Positions 19,451 through 28,639 of a DNA stretch of 64,000 nucleotides are shown here, piece by piece. Position 1 is the first letter of the stretch. Every line of letters begins with the position of its first letter. The notes under the pieces are model-generated. The model saw only the letters and a program-made list of their open reading frames with translations. It was not told where the DNA came from and ran no database searches. This stretch comes from Doryteuthis pealeii. Its lineage: Eukaryota; Mollusca; Cephalopoda; Myopsida; Loliginidae. Position numbers and translations under genes: made by a program. Location: NCBI GenBank assembly GCA_023376005.1, contig CM042176.1, forward strand, positions 3,870,696-3,934,695, read 5' to 3'.

Positions 19451-20093
19451 GGTAACTTCAGACATTTCAAGTTAATCGAACCCGATGACCGCTGAGCATC
19501 CTTAAACAAACTATGGAAGCGCTGAAATACGAGTTGTGACAAAAAGAGAGATCGCTGATCAATAACCGTGATTCTAGAAATGTTCACTTAGCCATACCGA
19601 CAAGCGCGGGCAGTATATTATTTAAGCCGTATCTCATAGATCTCATATTTCGCGATAAAAGAACAAAAAAAAAAAAAAGAAAAAGAAAGAAAAGAAAAGA
19701 AAAGAAAAAAACACCACCAGAGGGCGCAGACATCGTGTGGTTAAGTATTTTCCAGCAACTTGGCGCCAATATCGCATAAATGTTTTATTTGTATTAGTTA
19801 CATGGCTATTGAACCCCGCGTACTCGCAGTCACGTGATGCCGGAAAGGTGAGACAAGAAGCGACGATCATCAGTGAGGGGGGATCGATGACTTTGAAACG
19901 TTGCTCAAGTAATGGAACGGAAACTTGAGCAACTCTCTCATCTCCAGCTGTTATATTTTTTTCAAAAACTCAAAAATACAAAATGCCCCACCTCCTCTGT
20001 CGACGTGACTTGAATACGGTGACTATATCAGTTACATAAGGGGCAAGACCCTTACCAATAAGTGTGTTTTATTTTATTAATACTACTTCTGTT
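19451..20093. other. Unassigned spacer
   Basis: A poly-purine run lies at 19660-19710. Frames here (60-75 codons) cross homopolymers and show no family motif. Confidence 0.35.
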
Positions 20094-20255
20094 ACATAAT
20101 AGTTGTTATATTCAGTATATCAAATTCATATATAAATGTAACAACTATTATGGGATAGAAACAGTCATAAACTATTACATCTGTCCCATAATAGTTGATA
20201 CATTTGTGTATGAAATTTAGATGCAAATGTAACATATTATGGGACTGTTTTTTTT
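20094..20255. repeat. Paired hairpins with CCCATAATAGTTG motif
   Basis: ACATAATAGTTGTTA (20094) pairs with TAACAACTATTATG (20139). A related hairpin (CCCATAATAGTTGATACATT with TGTAACATATTATGGG) follows at about 20199-20245. They look like two copies of a short hairpin element. Confidence 0.5.
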
Positions 20256-20465
20256 TTGTTTTTTTTTTTTTAATTATGTTCTTTGTTGTTGCTTTATATC
20301 ATTAACTTTTCTCCAATTTTAATTTCATAGATTTATTATTATTATTATTACTTTATTTTATTTTTTTTCAAGATTAATTCACTTAAAGAGAATGTTCCTT
20401 GTTTTGGTTGAATCATCAGCTGACTTTAAGGAGTGTGATCAAATAATGATTTATATCTATATCTA

Positions 20466-20700
20466 TATATAATGGAGATTGTTTGCATTTCTATCTGAAG
20501 CCGAAACTACGTCACAGCTTCCACAATAATCTCTAGCATTTTTCAATGAGAACCTAATTTATAATCAATTTGAGTTATACTTAATATTAAGGGAACAAAT
20601 TGCTTTATATACAAGTATTGAGTTGGGTTTGTAATATTTGATGGTCTTGGTGTTTTTTAACGAGTCTTTCAATAAATGCATGTTTTGCTATATACATTTT
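20466..20700 (+). mobile_element. Helitron 5' fragment, second subfamily
   Basis: TATAATGGAGATTGTTTGC, then GCCGAAACTACGTCACAGCT, resembles the Helitron start but continues like 60768-60944. No 3' end is visible before the inverted Helitron at 20763. Confidence 0.45.
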
Positions 20701-20762
20701 TACATAGTGATTTGAATTTATAATGATTTAATGTATATAGTTCTGTGTTAAAATTATATATA

Positions 20763-21367
20763 CTAGCAAATATATGCACCCTTCGGGTGCACGTATTTAG
20801 GTTTTGATGTAATAAAATATTATATCAAATTAGAATCTATTTAGAAAATGATAAACTGAGGGGGTATAATCGAAAAATAGAACAGCTTTAAATCTAACTC
20901 TTCCTTCATTTTCCATCACTCCCGTCTTTCATTTTTCCTAATTTATCTATTTAGTAAGATTATGAATTATTTAATAAAATTACAGTTCTTTCGTCTTGTT
21001 TATGGATTTCTTTTAAGATTTATACCCGAGATTTTTGCTCAGATTCGTTAAGAGAAAACCAAACAATTAGAAATCAATAATATTTCGCATATATTTATTA
21101 AAATCAATACTTAATATCAATATGCAAATTAGCCTTCTCGTTCACACTGTAAACCGCTATTTTGTTGAATGTATAAATATACTTGCATGTTATTAGTATG
21201 TAGATCCAACAGTATTAATAAGGTATAACAATTTTATCAATAATTGAGGTTCAAATAAAAAATAAATTCATGGTGAATGTGATGTCAATAACTAAGGGAA
21301 TTGTGACTTGAGTAGTGATTTAGTTTCGGTTACAGACAGACAAACACACAATCTCCATTATAATAAG

Positions 21368-21368
<1 letters not shown>
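20763..21368 (-). mobile_element. Non-autonomous Helitron, complete (606 bp)
   Basis: In reverse orientation: CTAG (20763-20766) preceded on its strand by the hairpin GCACCC-GAA-GGGTGC, and TCTTATTATAATGG at the other end (21368). The flanks are A (20762) and T (21369), consistent with insertion between A and T. It is the same family as 2129-2753 and 60945-61567 and has no coding capacity. Confidence 0.85.
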
Positions 21369-21410
<42 letters not shown>

Positions 21411-21428
21411 ATATATATATATATATAA
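21369..21428. repeat. (TA)n microsatellite
   Basis: TA tract adjoining the Helitron 5' end. Confidence 0.95.
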
Positions 21429-21429
21429 T

Positions 21430-21734
21430 CCAAATGTTCAGAGAAGAAATCTTCCTTACGACACAAGAGTTTTATTTAAAAAACCTGTCGCAATTTGAGA
21501 GCTCAATGTGTGTGTGCTCTTAATGTTAGAGTCACAGAGCAAATATATAAGTAAAGAAATAAACAAAAGACTTAGAGATTTAGCATTACAGTCTATTTCA
21601 GGGAGCTTAGACAAATTGTCTAACTCTCCCGATTTATCAGATTCGCATCTGATGAATCGGAAGAGTTAGACAATTTGTCTAAGCTCCCTGAAATAGACTG
21701 TAATGCTAAATCTCTAAGTCTTTTGTTATTTCTT

Positions 21735-21737
<3 letters not shown>
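21430..21737. repeat. Repeat D with long palindrome
   Basis: The arms (about 21563-21650 and 21660-21735) are near-perfect reverse complements, for example AGCTTAGACAAATTGTCTAA and CAGTCTATTTCAGGGAGC. The centre contains CATCTGATGAATCGGAAGAG, which keeps the hammerhead 5' core but lacks a proper stem II and GAAA. It is flanked by (TA)n on both sides. A second copy lies at 12061-12280. Confidence 0.7.
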
Positions 21738-21739
<2 letters not shown>

Positions 21740-21791
<52 letters not shown>

Positions 21792-21792
21792 T
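21740..21792. repeat. (TA)n microsatellite
   Basis: TA tract. Confidence 0.95.
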
Positions 21793-21843
21793 GTGAACAA
21801 AAAGTGATAAGACAAACATGAATATTTCTTATATGTTATTTAT

Positions 21844-21880
21844 TCTCAACTAGTTTCGACCTTAGGTCATCGTCAGAAGA
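21844..21880 (-). ncRNA. Hammerhead ribozyme, canonical
   Basis: On the minus strand: stem I TCTT/GAGA; CTGACGA (21876-21870); stem II GACC-TAA-GGTC (21868-21858); GAA; stem III ACTAGT (21854-21849); T at 21848 as the cleavage residue. All core positions are kept. Confidence 0.8.
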
Positions 21881-22326
21881 TTTCTTGTTTGAAGAAATTG
21901 TTTTTAGAGAGTTTTTTTTTTTTAAAGAGAGCATTATTAAAGAATTATAGAAATTGAAATATTTTTTTGAGGTTTTGACATGCTATTATAATCCGGGTAG
22001 AGTGTTAGTCGTATCAAGTCCATCTGTTCCGTGAAAAAAAGGTAGGTTCTTTTTTTAATGCTCTTATATATGTGAGGGAGGGTTCTTGGGAGTTGCGTAT
22101 ATGACTGTATATGTATACATATAAATGTATGTGTGTGCATACATATATGTGGGTAAATGTGAGTGTGTGTGTGTATCTTGGTACTGTGTGCGTGACTTTT
22201 AGATTTTCAAATTGGTCAAATTTGTTTGATGTGGGACAGTCGGTGTTTGTTTATTTAGGTGTTATTGGCCCCCACATATTTTTCACCTCGACTTTTTATT
22301 GCCTGGGTAATGAGTCTAATTTCTGG

Positions 22327-22330
<4 letters not shown>

Positions 22331-22395
<65 letters not shown>
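22331..22395. repeat. (TA)n microsatellite
   Basis: About 65 bp of pure TA. Confidence 0.97.
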
Positions 22396-22397
<2 letters not shown>

Positions 22398-22451
22398 TTT
22401 TGGGATGTTTGTTTATTTTTTTAGAAGCATTGTCGATAATATTTATATTTT

Positions 22452-22581
22452 GCTTGAAGGCAACTACAATGCGAATATCGCATAAATTCGATAATTATAG
22501 AAGATAATAATAATAATAATACATTATTATCTTCTATAATTATCGAATTTATGCGATATTCGCATTGTAGTTGCCTTCAAG

Positions 22582-22582
<1 letters not shown>
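22452..22582. repeat. Perfect 60-bp inverted repeat
   Basis: 22452-22511 is the exact reverse complement of 22523-22582 with an 11-nt AT spacer. The arms start GCTTGAAGGCAACTACAATG. (TA)n lies 5' (22331-22395) and 3' (from 22584). Perfect identity over 60 bp implies recent formation or gene conversion. Confidence 0.9.

Positions 22583-22583
<1 letters not shown>

Positions 22584-22646
<63 letters not shown>
22584..22646. repeat. (TA)n(TG)n microsatellite
   Basis: TA tract followed by a TG tract. Confidence 0.95.
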
Positions 22647-22672
22647 TGAAAGAGAAAATAAGGAAAGAAAGT

Positions 22673-22791
22673 ATTGAATGGATAAAATAGGATTATTTTA
22701 ATTTAATTTAACTTACACGTGTTTCGGCCAGGAGTTTATCCACACGTGTAAGTTAAATTAAATTAAAATAATCCTATTTTATCGATTCAAT
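22673..22791. repeat. 50-bp inverted repeat with half-hammerhead
   Basis: 22673-22722 pairs with 22742-22791 (for example AATCCTATTTTAT and ACTTACACGTGT). On the minus strand the spacer plus arm gives GGCCGAAACACGTGTAAG, that is, GAAA plus a self-complementary stem III and A, the 3' half of a hammerhead. A full CUGANGA core is not visible. Confidence 0.7.
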
Positions 22792-22854
22792 AGTTTCTTT
22801 CTTTTATTTCTCTTTTCAACCGTCGGATTCCCTTCCATTTTTTTTACCCCCCCC

Positions 22855-22859
<5 letters not shown>

Positions 22860-22936
<77 letters not shown>

Positions 22937-22943
22937 TGTGTGT
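22860..22943. repeat. (CA)n(TA)n(TG)n microsatellite
   Basis: Three adjoining dinucleotide blocks forming an overall palindrome. Confidence 0.95.
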
Positions 22944-22964
22944 TTTGGTAGCATTCATTCATTT

Positions 22965-23090
22965 ATACCTATAGAATTAAACAAAAGAGACGTCTCTTGT
23001 TTAACAATTTTATTAACGATCTTTTCAAGTTTTCTGGACAACTTTTAACATTTGAATGGAATCCCTGGATTAGTTCACCAAAGTGGAACA
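22965..23090 (-). mobile_element. Penelope-like N-terminal fragment
   Basis: The minus strand from CTTTGGTGAACTAATCC to AGACGTCTCTTTTG reads like FGELIQGF and KIVNKIVKQE in shifting frames, matching the frame at 28.37-28.50 kb. It lies head to head with the hammerhead-bearing fragment that follows. Confidence 0.5.
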
Positions 23091-23094
23091 CATA

Positions 23095-23170
23095 AGTGGA
23101 ATACATCACCCCTGATGATGGCACTTCGACGTACCGAAAGTACTTGGGATAAAAACTTTGGTGAACAAAT
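23095..23170 (+). mobile_element. Penelope-like hammerhead fragment
   Basis: ACATCACCCCTGATGATGGC, then AAAGTACTTGGGAT and ACTTTGGTGAACAAATC, parallel the 28.5-kb locus. After about 23170 the sequence switches to the shared retroposon tail (GGTTGATATGCCGTAAAAC). Confidence 0.55.
23109..23148 (+). ncRNA. Hammerhead ribozyme motif
   Basis: Stem I CCC (23109-23111) / GGG (23146-23148); CTGATGA 23112-23118; stem II GGCAC ... GTACC with one mismatch; GAA 23136-23138; stem III AGTACT 23139-23144; T at 23145. The core is intact; the stem II mismatch could weaken activity. Confidence 0.65.
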
Positions 23171-23179
23171 CATTTATGA

Positions 23180-23393
23180 TCCACCGTGGTTGATATGCCG
23201 TAAAACAAACCAAACAAAACCATACAATAAAGGTTCCAAAGTATTTCGTAAAATCTATGGGCTAAATAATAAAATGTGTTTATAAAAAATGAGTATCCAT
23301 TAATAATGAATTTATTTCCAAATTTTGTCGGCATTAAATGACCCACCGAGGTTGATATGCCATATAACATAACAAACCAAATCAAAAGAACAG
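23180..23393 (+). repeat. Two adjacent family A 3' tails
   Basis: 23182-23225 and 23262-23393 both end in the GGTTGATATGCC tail with A/C-rich ends. The second includes AATTTTGTCGGCATTAAATG just before it. Confidence 0.65.
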
Positions 23394-23465
23394 GCTACTA
23401 TCTTCTCTGTTATTTATCCATAACTGTCTGAGAACAAGAAAAGGTTTCATATTTCTTCCAAATGC

Positions 23466-23934
23466 TTTGTTTGTTTGTTTTGTTTTGTTTTACGGCATAT
23501 CAACCTCCGTGGGTCATTTAATGCCGATAAAGTTTTGAAATAAATCAATTCTTAATGGATAATACAATTTTTTTATAAATACATTTTTCTATTTAACCCA
23601 TAGATGGGACCCTAACAGGTACTACCATTCCGGGTCAGAGTGGACCAGGGAGCAATGGTGATGAAGGGGTGCTCCACATTCCCCAAACCTCCAGAACTTG
23701 AACCTCACCATCAGATTTTAACATCATTCCCAGGATATGTAGACCCGCAGCCACCGCCTTCTAGCATCCATATGATAAAAAGGGGTTGGGGCTTGCCATA
23801 AGGGAAACAGGGTTAGGAAAATCATATAGGTGCTAGGGTTTGACGTGACCAGCCGATTGATCGGAGGGGGCCTCTCCGACCGCCCGTCTAGCCCAAGATA
23901 GGGCCAAAGTGGAGTATTACATGTCATTAACTTT
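23466..23934 (-). mobile_element. Retroposon family A, 5'-truncated, 10-bp target duplication
   Basis: TTCCAAATGC flanks the copy at 23456-23465 and 23935-23944. The 3' end is the common tail; the 5' end stops at GGGCCAAAGTGGAGTATTAC (plus-strand reading), so it is truncated relative to 6542-7160. A 67-codon minus frame (23724-23927) parallels those in other copies. Confidence 0.85.
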
Positions 23935-23944
23935 TTCCAAATGC

Positions 23945-24222
23945 ATTACGTGAGATGAATGCAAATAGTCACAAATGGCTTTTGAATCCGGCTAGTTGAT
24001 TTCATCCTAAATTTAAACGTTTCAACAGCATTAAAAAATATATTAGTGGACGATGAGCCGTGAAAAAAAAATCAATTCTCAAGTCCAGCTGCAAATACAC
24101 TATAGTTTAGAAATGATTACAGACAGAAAATTCTTGGCAAAAATTTGTGTGATGTGTGCTTTTTTTATTTAGAAAATAGATAAATGAGAATAGAAAATGA
24201 CTCTTTGAGATTCTATAGATAA
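23945..24222. other. Unassigned spacer
   Basis: Nothing recognised between two family A insertions. Confidence 0.4.
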
Positions 24223-24230
24223 GTGAAGTG

Positions 24231-24638
24231 TTTGGTTTGGTTTGTTTTGTTTTACGGCATATCAACCTCAGTGGGTCATTTAATACCGATAAAGTTTTGA
24301 AATAAATCAATTCTTAATGGATAATACAATTTTTTTATAAATATATTTTTTCTATTTAACCCATAGATGGGACCCTAACAGGTACTACCACTCCGGGTCA
24401 GAGTGGACCAGGGAGCAATGGTGATGAATGGGGTGCTCCACATTCCCCAAACCTCCAAAACTGGAACCTCACCATCAGATGAGTTTAACGTCATTCCCAG
24501 GACATGTAGACCCGCAGCCACCGCCTTCTAGCACCCATATGATAAAAAGGGGTTGGGGCTTGCCATAATGGCAATAGGGTTGGGAAAAATCATATAGGTG
24601 CTAGGGCTTGACGTGACCAGCCGATTGATCGGAGGGAT
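24231..24638 (-). mobile_element. Retroposon family A, 5'-truncated, 8-bp target duplication
   Basis: GTGAAGTG lies at 24223-24230 and 24639-24646. The copy ends at GATCGGAGG and is therefore shorter than the previous copy. Similarity to the 6542 and 23466 copies is high, so it is relatively young. Confidence 0.85.
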
Positions 24639-24646
24639 GTGAAGTG

Positions 24647-25083
24647 TAGCCCTTTAAAATAAAATCTTCTGAAAATTATAGAAACCATTAATGCTGCTGA
24701 TATTAGCCTTCTTCTGGCGTCTTTGATATCTTAAGTTCTTCTAGTCTCTTCTAACATCTCTTCTAACGTCTGGACTTCGTCTTGATGATCGGTCGCACTT
24801 AACTCATTTCTTCTTCTAGATCAGTCTTGTTACCAAGACATTCACCAACCACAAAACCATGTTATTTTCATAAGCTTTTATTTACTTAACTAAACATTTC
24901 ATGTAACTAAACTAAGCGAGCGTATGCAGGTGAGTTCCAGTTAAGGAAGGACATCTTCTCTGCCTGACGCTCAAACTGAAACTGAAGACCAACCAGGTCC
25001 CACGTGACTTCACGTATTTCGCGGGCTTTCTGTAATATTCCATGGAAAGTCCCGCCCGTGATATGAAAAGGGTCATCCCTTAT
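24647..25083. other. Unassigned spacer
   Basis: Short tandem-like TCTTCTAACATC / TCTTCTAACGTC sequence near 24745-24770; otherwise nothing recognised. Confidence 0.35.
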
Positions 25084-25420
25084 GTAACAGTTGAAGGAGA
25101 GAAAACAGCAGCCCCAGCAAGCATCACAGTTTGTATGCAGTCAGTGCATCAAAGTCTGTCACTCGGGGAGTGGCCTGCTCACTTGATAGGGAACTTATAA
25201 CAGTAAACGTTATTCGTTTATTTGGTGCGATTTACCCGGTTGTAATTTATTACGTCAAGTCACACACTATCTGTGTTATTATTTATAACTCTATGACATG
25301 AAGGTCATTTTTCATTAAATTTTATATGACAGCTTACTGAAGCATTTTATTATTAACAACGGACTTGTTTTGTCATCTGGGGGGACCAGAAAATAAGGTC
25401 AACATTTTCATCTTACAATA
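25084..25420 (+). mobile_element. Possible LTR end with primer-binding-site-like sequence
   Basis: The block starts TGTAACAGTTG and ends ...TTTTGTCA (near 25376), followed by TCTGGGGGGACCAG. The TG...CA boundaries and a TGG-containing run just after CA resemble an LTR/primer-binding-site junction. No internal coding region follows, as SINEs begin at 25421. This is suggestive only. Confidence 0.35.
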
Positions 25421-25672
25421 GTCTGGAGTCACGTGGTGTAATAGTTAAAGTCGTAGGAAGTGGACTCGTCGATCCGAGTTCAAATTCTGGACGAGATTGT
25501 TTACATTTCACATAGCGCTAATGCCCATGTACAACTAAAATTTAAGCAGACTATTCTAAAATGAAAAACAGACTATTGTACATGCATCCAACTACTCTCC
25601 CTCCAGCTATGGGCAAATTGTTGGTCAGACTGGGCTCTTTAACCTTGGTTAGGCAACTAGTCTAGGAGAAAG
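25421..25672 (+). mobile_element. tRNA-derived SINE, copy 1 of 3
   Basis: The tRNA-like head has an A-box-like GTGGTGTAATAGTTAAAG and a B-box-like GAGTTCAAATTCTGG. The body reads CATAGCGCTAATGC, CTCCCTCCAGCTATGGGC, CTCTTTAACCTTGG and CTAGTCTAGGAGAA. The same family occurs at 25707, 26026, 30421, 30641 (minus), 49369 (minus) and 50898 (minus). The tRNA-like fold is imperfect, so it is not a tRNA gene. Confidence 0.8.
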
Positions 25673-25706
25673 AAAACTATCTTGCAATAGTCTGCTGCTT
25701 AAGTTG

Positions 25707-25980
25707 TAGGCGCGTGTGGTAATGGTTAGAGTCGTAGGAAATGGATTCGTCGACCCGAGTTCAAATCCTGGTTGCTCTTCACATAGCGCTAATACCGTAA
25801 GGAAAGATGGGTATCCAAGTACTGTCCCTCCAGCTATGGGTAAATAGCGGAGCGGACAGGGCTCTTTAACCTTGGCTAAGTAACCATTCTAGGGGACAAA
25901 AAATCTAAATTCAAACCTGTTAAACTCCACTTAAGAAATGTACCCGTGTAACATCCTGCTTGGGTGGAGGGGTTGGTAAA
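25707..25980 (+). mobile_element. tRNA-derived SINE, copy 2 of 3
   Basis: Head with GGTAATGGTTAGAGTCGTAG and B-box GAGTTCAAATCCTGG. The body includes the 3' part AAACCTGTTAAACTCCACTT and CATCCTGCTTGGGTGG, giving the fullest 3' end. It is preceded by CAATAGTCTGC, as is the next copy. Confidence 0.82.
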
Positions 25981-26025
25981 TATATAAAATAGTCTGTTGT
26001 TCATCTAACAATAGTCTGCTTAAGT

Positions 26026-26300
26026 TGGAGGTACATGGTGTAATGGGTAGAGTCATAGAAAATGGACATGTCAACCCAAGTTCAAATCCAGGACGGGGCT
26101 GTTTGCACTCCCCATAGTACTAATACACTTGGAAAAGGTATGTATCCAACTGCTCTCCCTCCAGCTATGGGTAAATAGAAGGACGCACTGCGCTCAGTAA
26201 CCCTGGCTAAGAAACCAGTATAGGAGAAGGAACATTCTGAATTCAAACCTGTTAAACTCCACTTAAGAAATTGACCTTATGTCACGGAGGGGTTGGTAAA
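26026..26300 (+). mobile_element. tRNA-derived SINE, copy 3 of 3
   Basis: Head with GGTGTAATGGGTAGAGTCAT and B-box AAGTTCAAATCCAGG. The body and 3' end are as in copy 2. The repeated junction ACAATAGTCTGCTTAAGTTG suggests that the three copies arose partly by tandem duplication of a unit of about 300 bp. Confidence 0.82.
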
Positions 26301-26349
26301 TGTATACAATAGTCGGCATATTATTATACACCTGTATAAATTTGGGCAT

Positions 26350-26800
26350 ACCATCATGAGGTAATGGTTAGCAAGCTAGTCTCGCAGATCCATTAGTACT
26401 GAATTGCGTGTTCGATCCTCGCCTGGTGGGACGTCAGAAGAAAAAGTGCACAGAAACTCTGAAAAAAAAAAATTCAGTGTCTCCTATTTAAAATATCAAA
26501 TTCAAAAAAATCCATGCTGTTACTATTTTCATTTTATTGTTTTAATTATCTTCATGAATATAAATCAAATCTTCATTATTTTTGCTCAAAAAGCAATATC
26601 TGGTGATAGTGAATATGTATATATATTTATTTTGTCGTTAATTGTTTTATTTTCGCAACCTCTTGTCATGCGACTGCCACTCCTTAATTCATTGATGATT
26701 ATCCATCTGATGAGACTTGATTTGGGGAGCTTTGTTAAATCAACATGGATTTATAAAGGTCACAATTTTGGTCGAAATAAATTTATCATGGAGTAACGGT
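26350..26800 (+). mobile_element. tRNA-like module plus hammerhead with long stem II loop
   Basis: GAGGTAATGGTTAGCAAGC (A-box-like) and GTGTTCGATCCTCG (B-box-like) form a tRNA-like head at about 26357-26432. About 270 bp later lies the hammerhead at 26703-26791. A 130-codon frame (26404-26796) overlaps both and contains hydrophobic stretches, but no family is recognised. Because the frame runs through the tRNA-like and ribozyme parts, I judge it non-coding. Confidence 0.5.
26703..26791 (+). ncRNA. Hammerhead ribozyme with expanded stem II
   Basis: Stem I CCAT 26703-26706 / ATGG 26788-26791; CTGATGA 26707-26713; stem II GACT 26714-26717 / GGTC 26770-26773 (one G-U pair) closing a loop of about 52 nt that contains TGATTT...AAATCA; GAA 26774-26776; stem III ATAAATTTAT 26777-26786; C at 26787. 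The core is complete; the unusually large stem II insertion is the odd part. Confidence 0.65.
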
Positions 26801-26986
26801 GTAATGATATAAAGATTCACTGTATTTATACATACTGAATCATACAATGATAATACAGTGTGTCTTAGATATCACATATAGAATCATCCCTTACTACCAA
26901 GTTTTGATACCTCATATATAAAAGGAAATAAGAAAAGAAATTATAACCACACAGATAAAAACATAAGCACGTCATTTCTGAAAATA

Positions 26987-27030
26987 AACTCTGATGATGA
27001 AGCTCTTGCTTCGAAATCGATAAGACATAA
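26987..27030 (+). ncRNA. Hammerhead ribozyme motif
   Basis: CTGATGA 26991-26997; stem II GAAGC 26999-27003 / GCTTC 27008-27012; GAA 27013-27015; stem III ATCGAT 27016-27021; A at 27022. Stem I is weak (about 2 bp). The core is intact. Confidence 0.68.
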
Positions 27031-27084
27031 AAAAACATCTTTTTGTCTTTATTTTTATACGCATTGTATTGCCTTCGAATTTTA

Positions 27085-27090
<6 letters not shown>

Positions 27091-27138
<48 letters not shown>

Positions 27139-27139
27139 G
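27091..27139. repeat. (TA)n microsatellite
   Basis: TA tract. Confidence 0.95.
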
Positions 27140-27975
27140 GGGGTATTTATATATTCATTTCAACAATAGTTGAAATTTCTTTCAACTATAGATAAAAATA
27201 AATTGGAGAATCCGCACAGAGCTGATTAATGTAAGTTTTTGCTGCTTGCTCATAGTAGTGCTGGTAACACACAATAATACACACAATAATACACACAACT
27301 GCCCTTTATAAATTGTCTAGAATAGATTACTTTTGAAATACAACAACATGAGGAGAAGAGAGATTTCTTATGAAACCCATCAAAATATTTTGTCTTTTGT
27401 ATAAACACCAAAAGATATCTGGAGAGTAAGGCTGTGATCATAATAACCAGGGTTCTTAAAGACTCACTACCCTGACACCAATGTCCATTTGATCTCAACA
27501 ATGTCTGGGACATGATGTTTACCTAAACAAACCTCTTTGGGCTGGATCAGAAAGACAAATTACAAAATCAGCACATGATGTTTTCCAGATTTGGCGGTAT
27601 CAATTCAACCTTTAGGAGGTGCCGCTTGGTGGCCGGACAGCTGCTCTTTATCAACTGCTGTAATGTATAATGTATATACAAGTAGTTCCGTCTGGAGGGA
27701 GATTGTTGTATTCGCCCCTTCGAGAGGATGGAACGTGTCTCTTTCTGGTAACGCTTAAGATTTCAGCGCTACCGACTTGAAACTCTTCTGCGGATTTCTA
27801 ATTGCTCCGTCTACAATGCCTTTATCAATTACATATGGAATTAACAGAAATAAACAACATGATGATTAAAGCCATATAAAAATAAACACATTTGTTTGTT
27901 TACTTAACCTCATACTGTCGTGTAGCAAGTCAATAAAAAGTGGAATATAAATAAGTTTCAAAACGAACGAAGAAT
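27140..27975. other. Unassigned spacer
   Basis: No gene recognised. An 87-codon minus frame (27250-27513) has a terminal repeat from ACACAATAATACACA and no known motif. The 40-bp segment GCCATATAAAAATAAACACA (27871) recurs at 28257, so the tRNA-hammerhead composite between them is bracketed by a direct repeat. Confidence 0.45.
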
Positions 27976-27977
27976 GT

Positions 27978-28190
27978 GGGATTGGCAAGCTAGTGTAACG
28001 GTTAGAGACTTCACCTGTCAGCTTGACAGTCGCGGTTTCGAGTCACACACAGAGCCGTTTCCCATGTCTATAACCTTGCTGATGAGACCTAATAGGTCGA
28101 AATGTACATTCAGGGATTGTCATTTTCTCGATTCGTTTAGCCTTACATTTGAACATATATGCCCGCCTAAAAATTCATTGATTATTAACT
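27978..28190 (+). mobile_element. tRNA-like module plus hammerhead composite
   Basis: The head has GCTAGTGTAACGGTTAGAG (A-box-like), a CTGTCAGCTTGACAG arm and GGTTTCGAGTCAC (B-box-like). A canonical hammerhead follows at 28074. The locus at 48640-48785 (minus) has the same order and similar sequence (CTGTCAGCCTGACAGGC), so the composite moves as a unit. Confidence 0.65.
28074..28115 (+). ncRNA. Hammerhead ribozyme, canonical
   Basis: Stem I CCTTG 28074-28078 / CAGGG 28111-28115 (one G-U); CTGATGA 28079-28085; stem II GACCT 28086-28090 / AGGTC 28094-28098; GAA 28099-28101; stem III ATGTACAT 28102-28109; T at 28110. All core residues are present. Confidence 0.85.
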
Positions 28191-28294
28191 AATTAATTTT
28201 CAAAATTAGGTACGACTTCAATTAAGCACATATCCTCCAAAAATTGTCGGCTTAAAGCCATATAAAAATAAACACATTTGTTTGTTTACTTAAC

Positions 28295-28300
<6 letters not shown>

Positions 28301-28372
<72 letters not shown>
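28301..28372. repeat. (TA)n(TG)n microsatellite
   Basis: TA then TG tract, bounding a Penelope-like fragment. Confidence 0.95.
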
Positions 28373-28376
<4 letters not shown>

Positions 28377-28560
28377 ATTAAACAAAAGACATATCTCCTG
28401 TTTAACAATTTTATTTTTGATCTTTGCGAGTTTTCTGACCAACTTTTTAATGTTTGGTGAAATTCGTGGATAAGTCCACCAAAGTTCAGGTCCCGAGTAC
28501 TTTCGGCACTTCGAAGTGCCATCATCAGGGGTGATGTGTTCCAGTTTTTAAAAAATTAAA
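28373..28560 (-). mobile_element. Penelope-like 5' end with hammerhead
   Basis: On the minus strand: hammerhead (28531-28492), then a frame giving DLNFGGLIHEFHQTLKSW and, after a frameshift, KIKNKIVKQE and CLLFNST, up to the (TG)n/(TA)n tract. It is homologous to the frame at 12.8-13.4 kb (FGGLLYQFHPD, KLARKLE, LVRQEL). Only the N-terminus survives. Confidence 0.6.
28492..28531 (-). ncRNA. Hammerhead ribozyme, canonical
   Basis: On the minus strand: stem I CCC/GGG; CTGATGA (28528-28522); stem II GGCAC-TTCGAA-GTGCC, perfect; GAA (28504-28502); stem III AGTACT (28501-28496); C at 28495. Confidence 0.8.
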
Positions 28561-28639
28561 TCAATGTGGAGGCTGGAAGGAGAAGAATTGATGAGAAAGG
28601 TGTTATAGGCATTTTAAAATGTGTGTACTGCATTGGAAA

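Noticed and set aside
22965..23090. Complete Penelope-like element
   Set aside because: Only the N-terminal part is present here and at the other loci; no reverse transcriptase or endonuclease motif is visible anywhere in the window.
26404..26796. 130-codon frame as a membrane protein
   Set aside because: It starts in a tRNA-like B box and ends in a hammerhead motif; hydrophobicity follows AT-rich composition.
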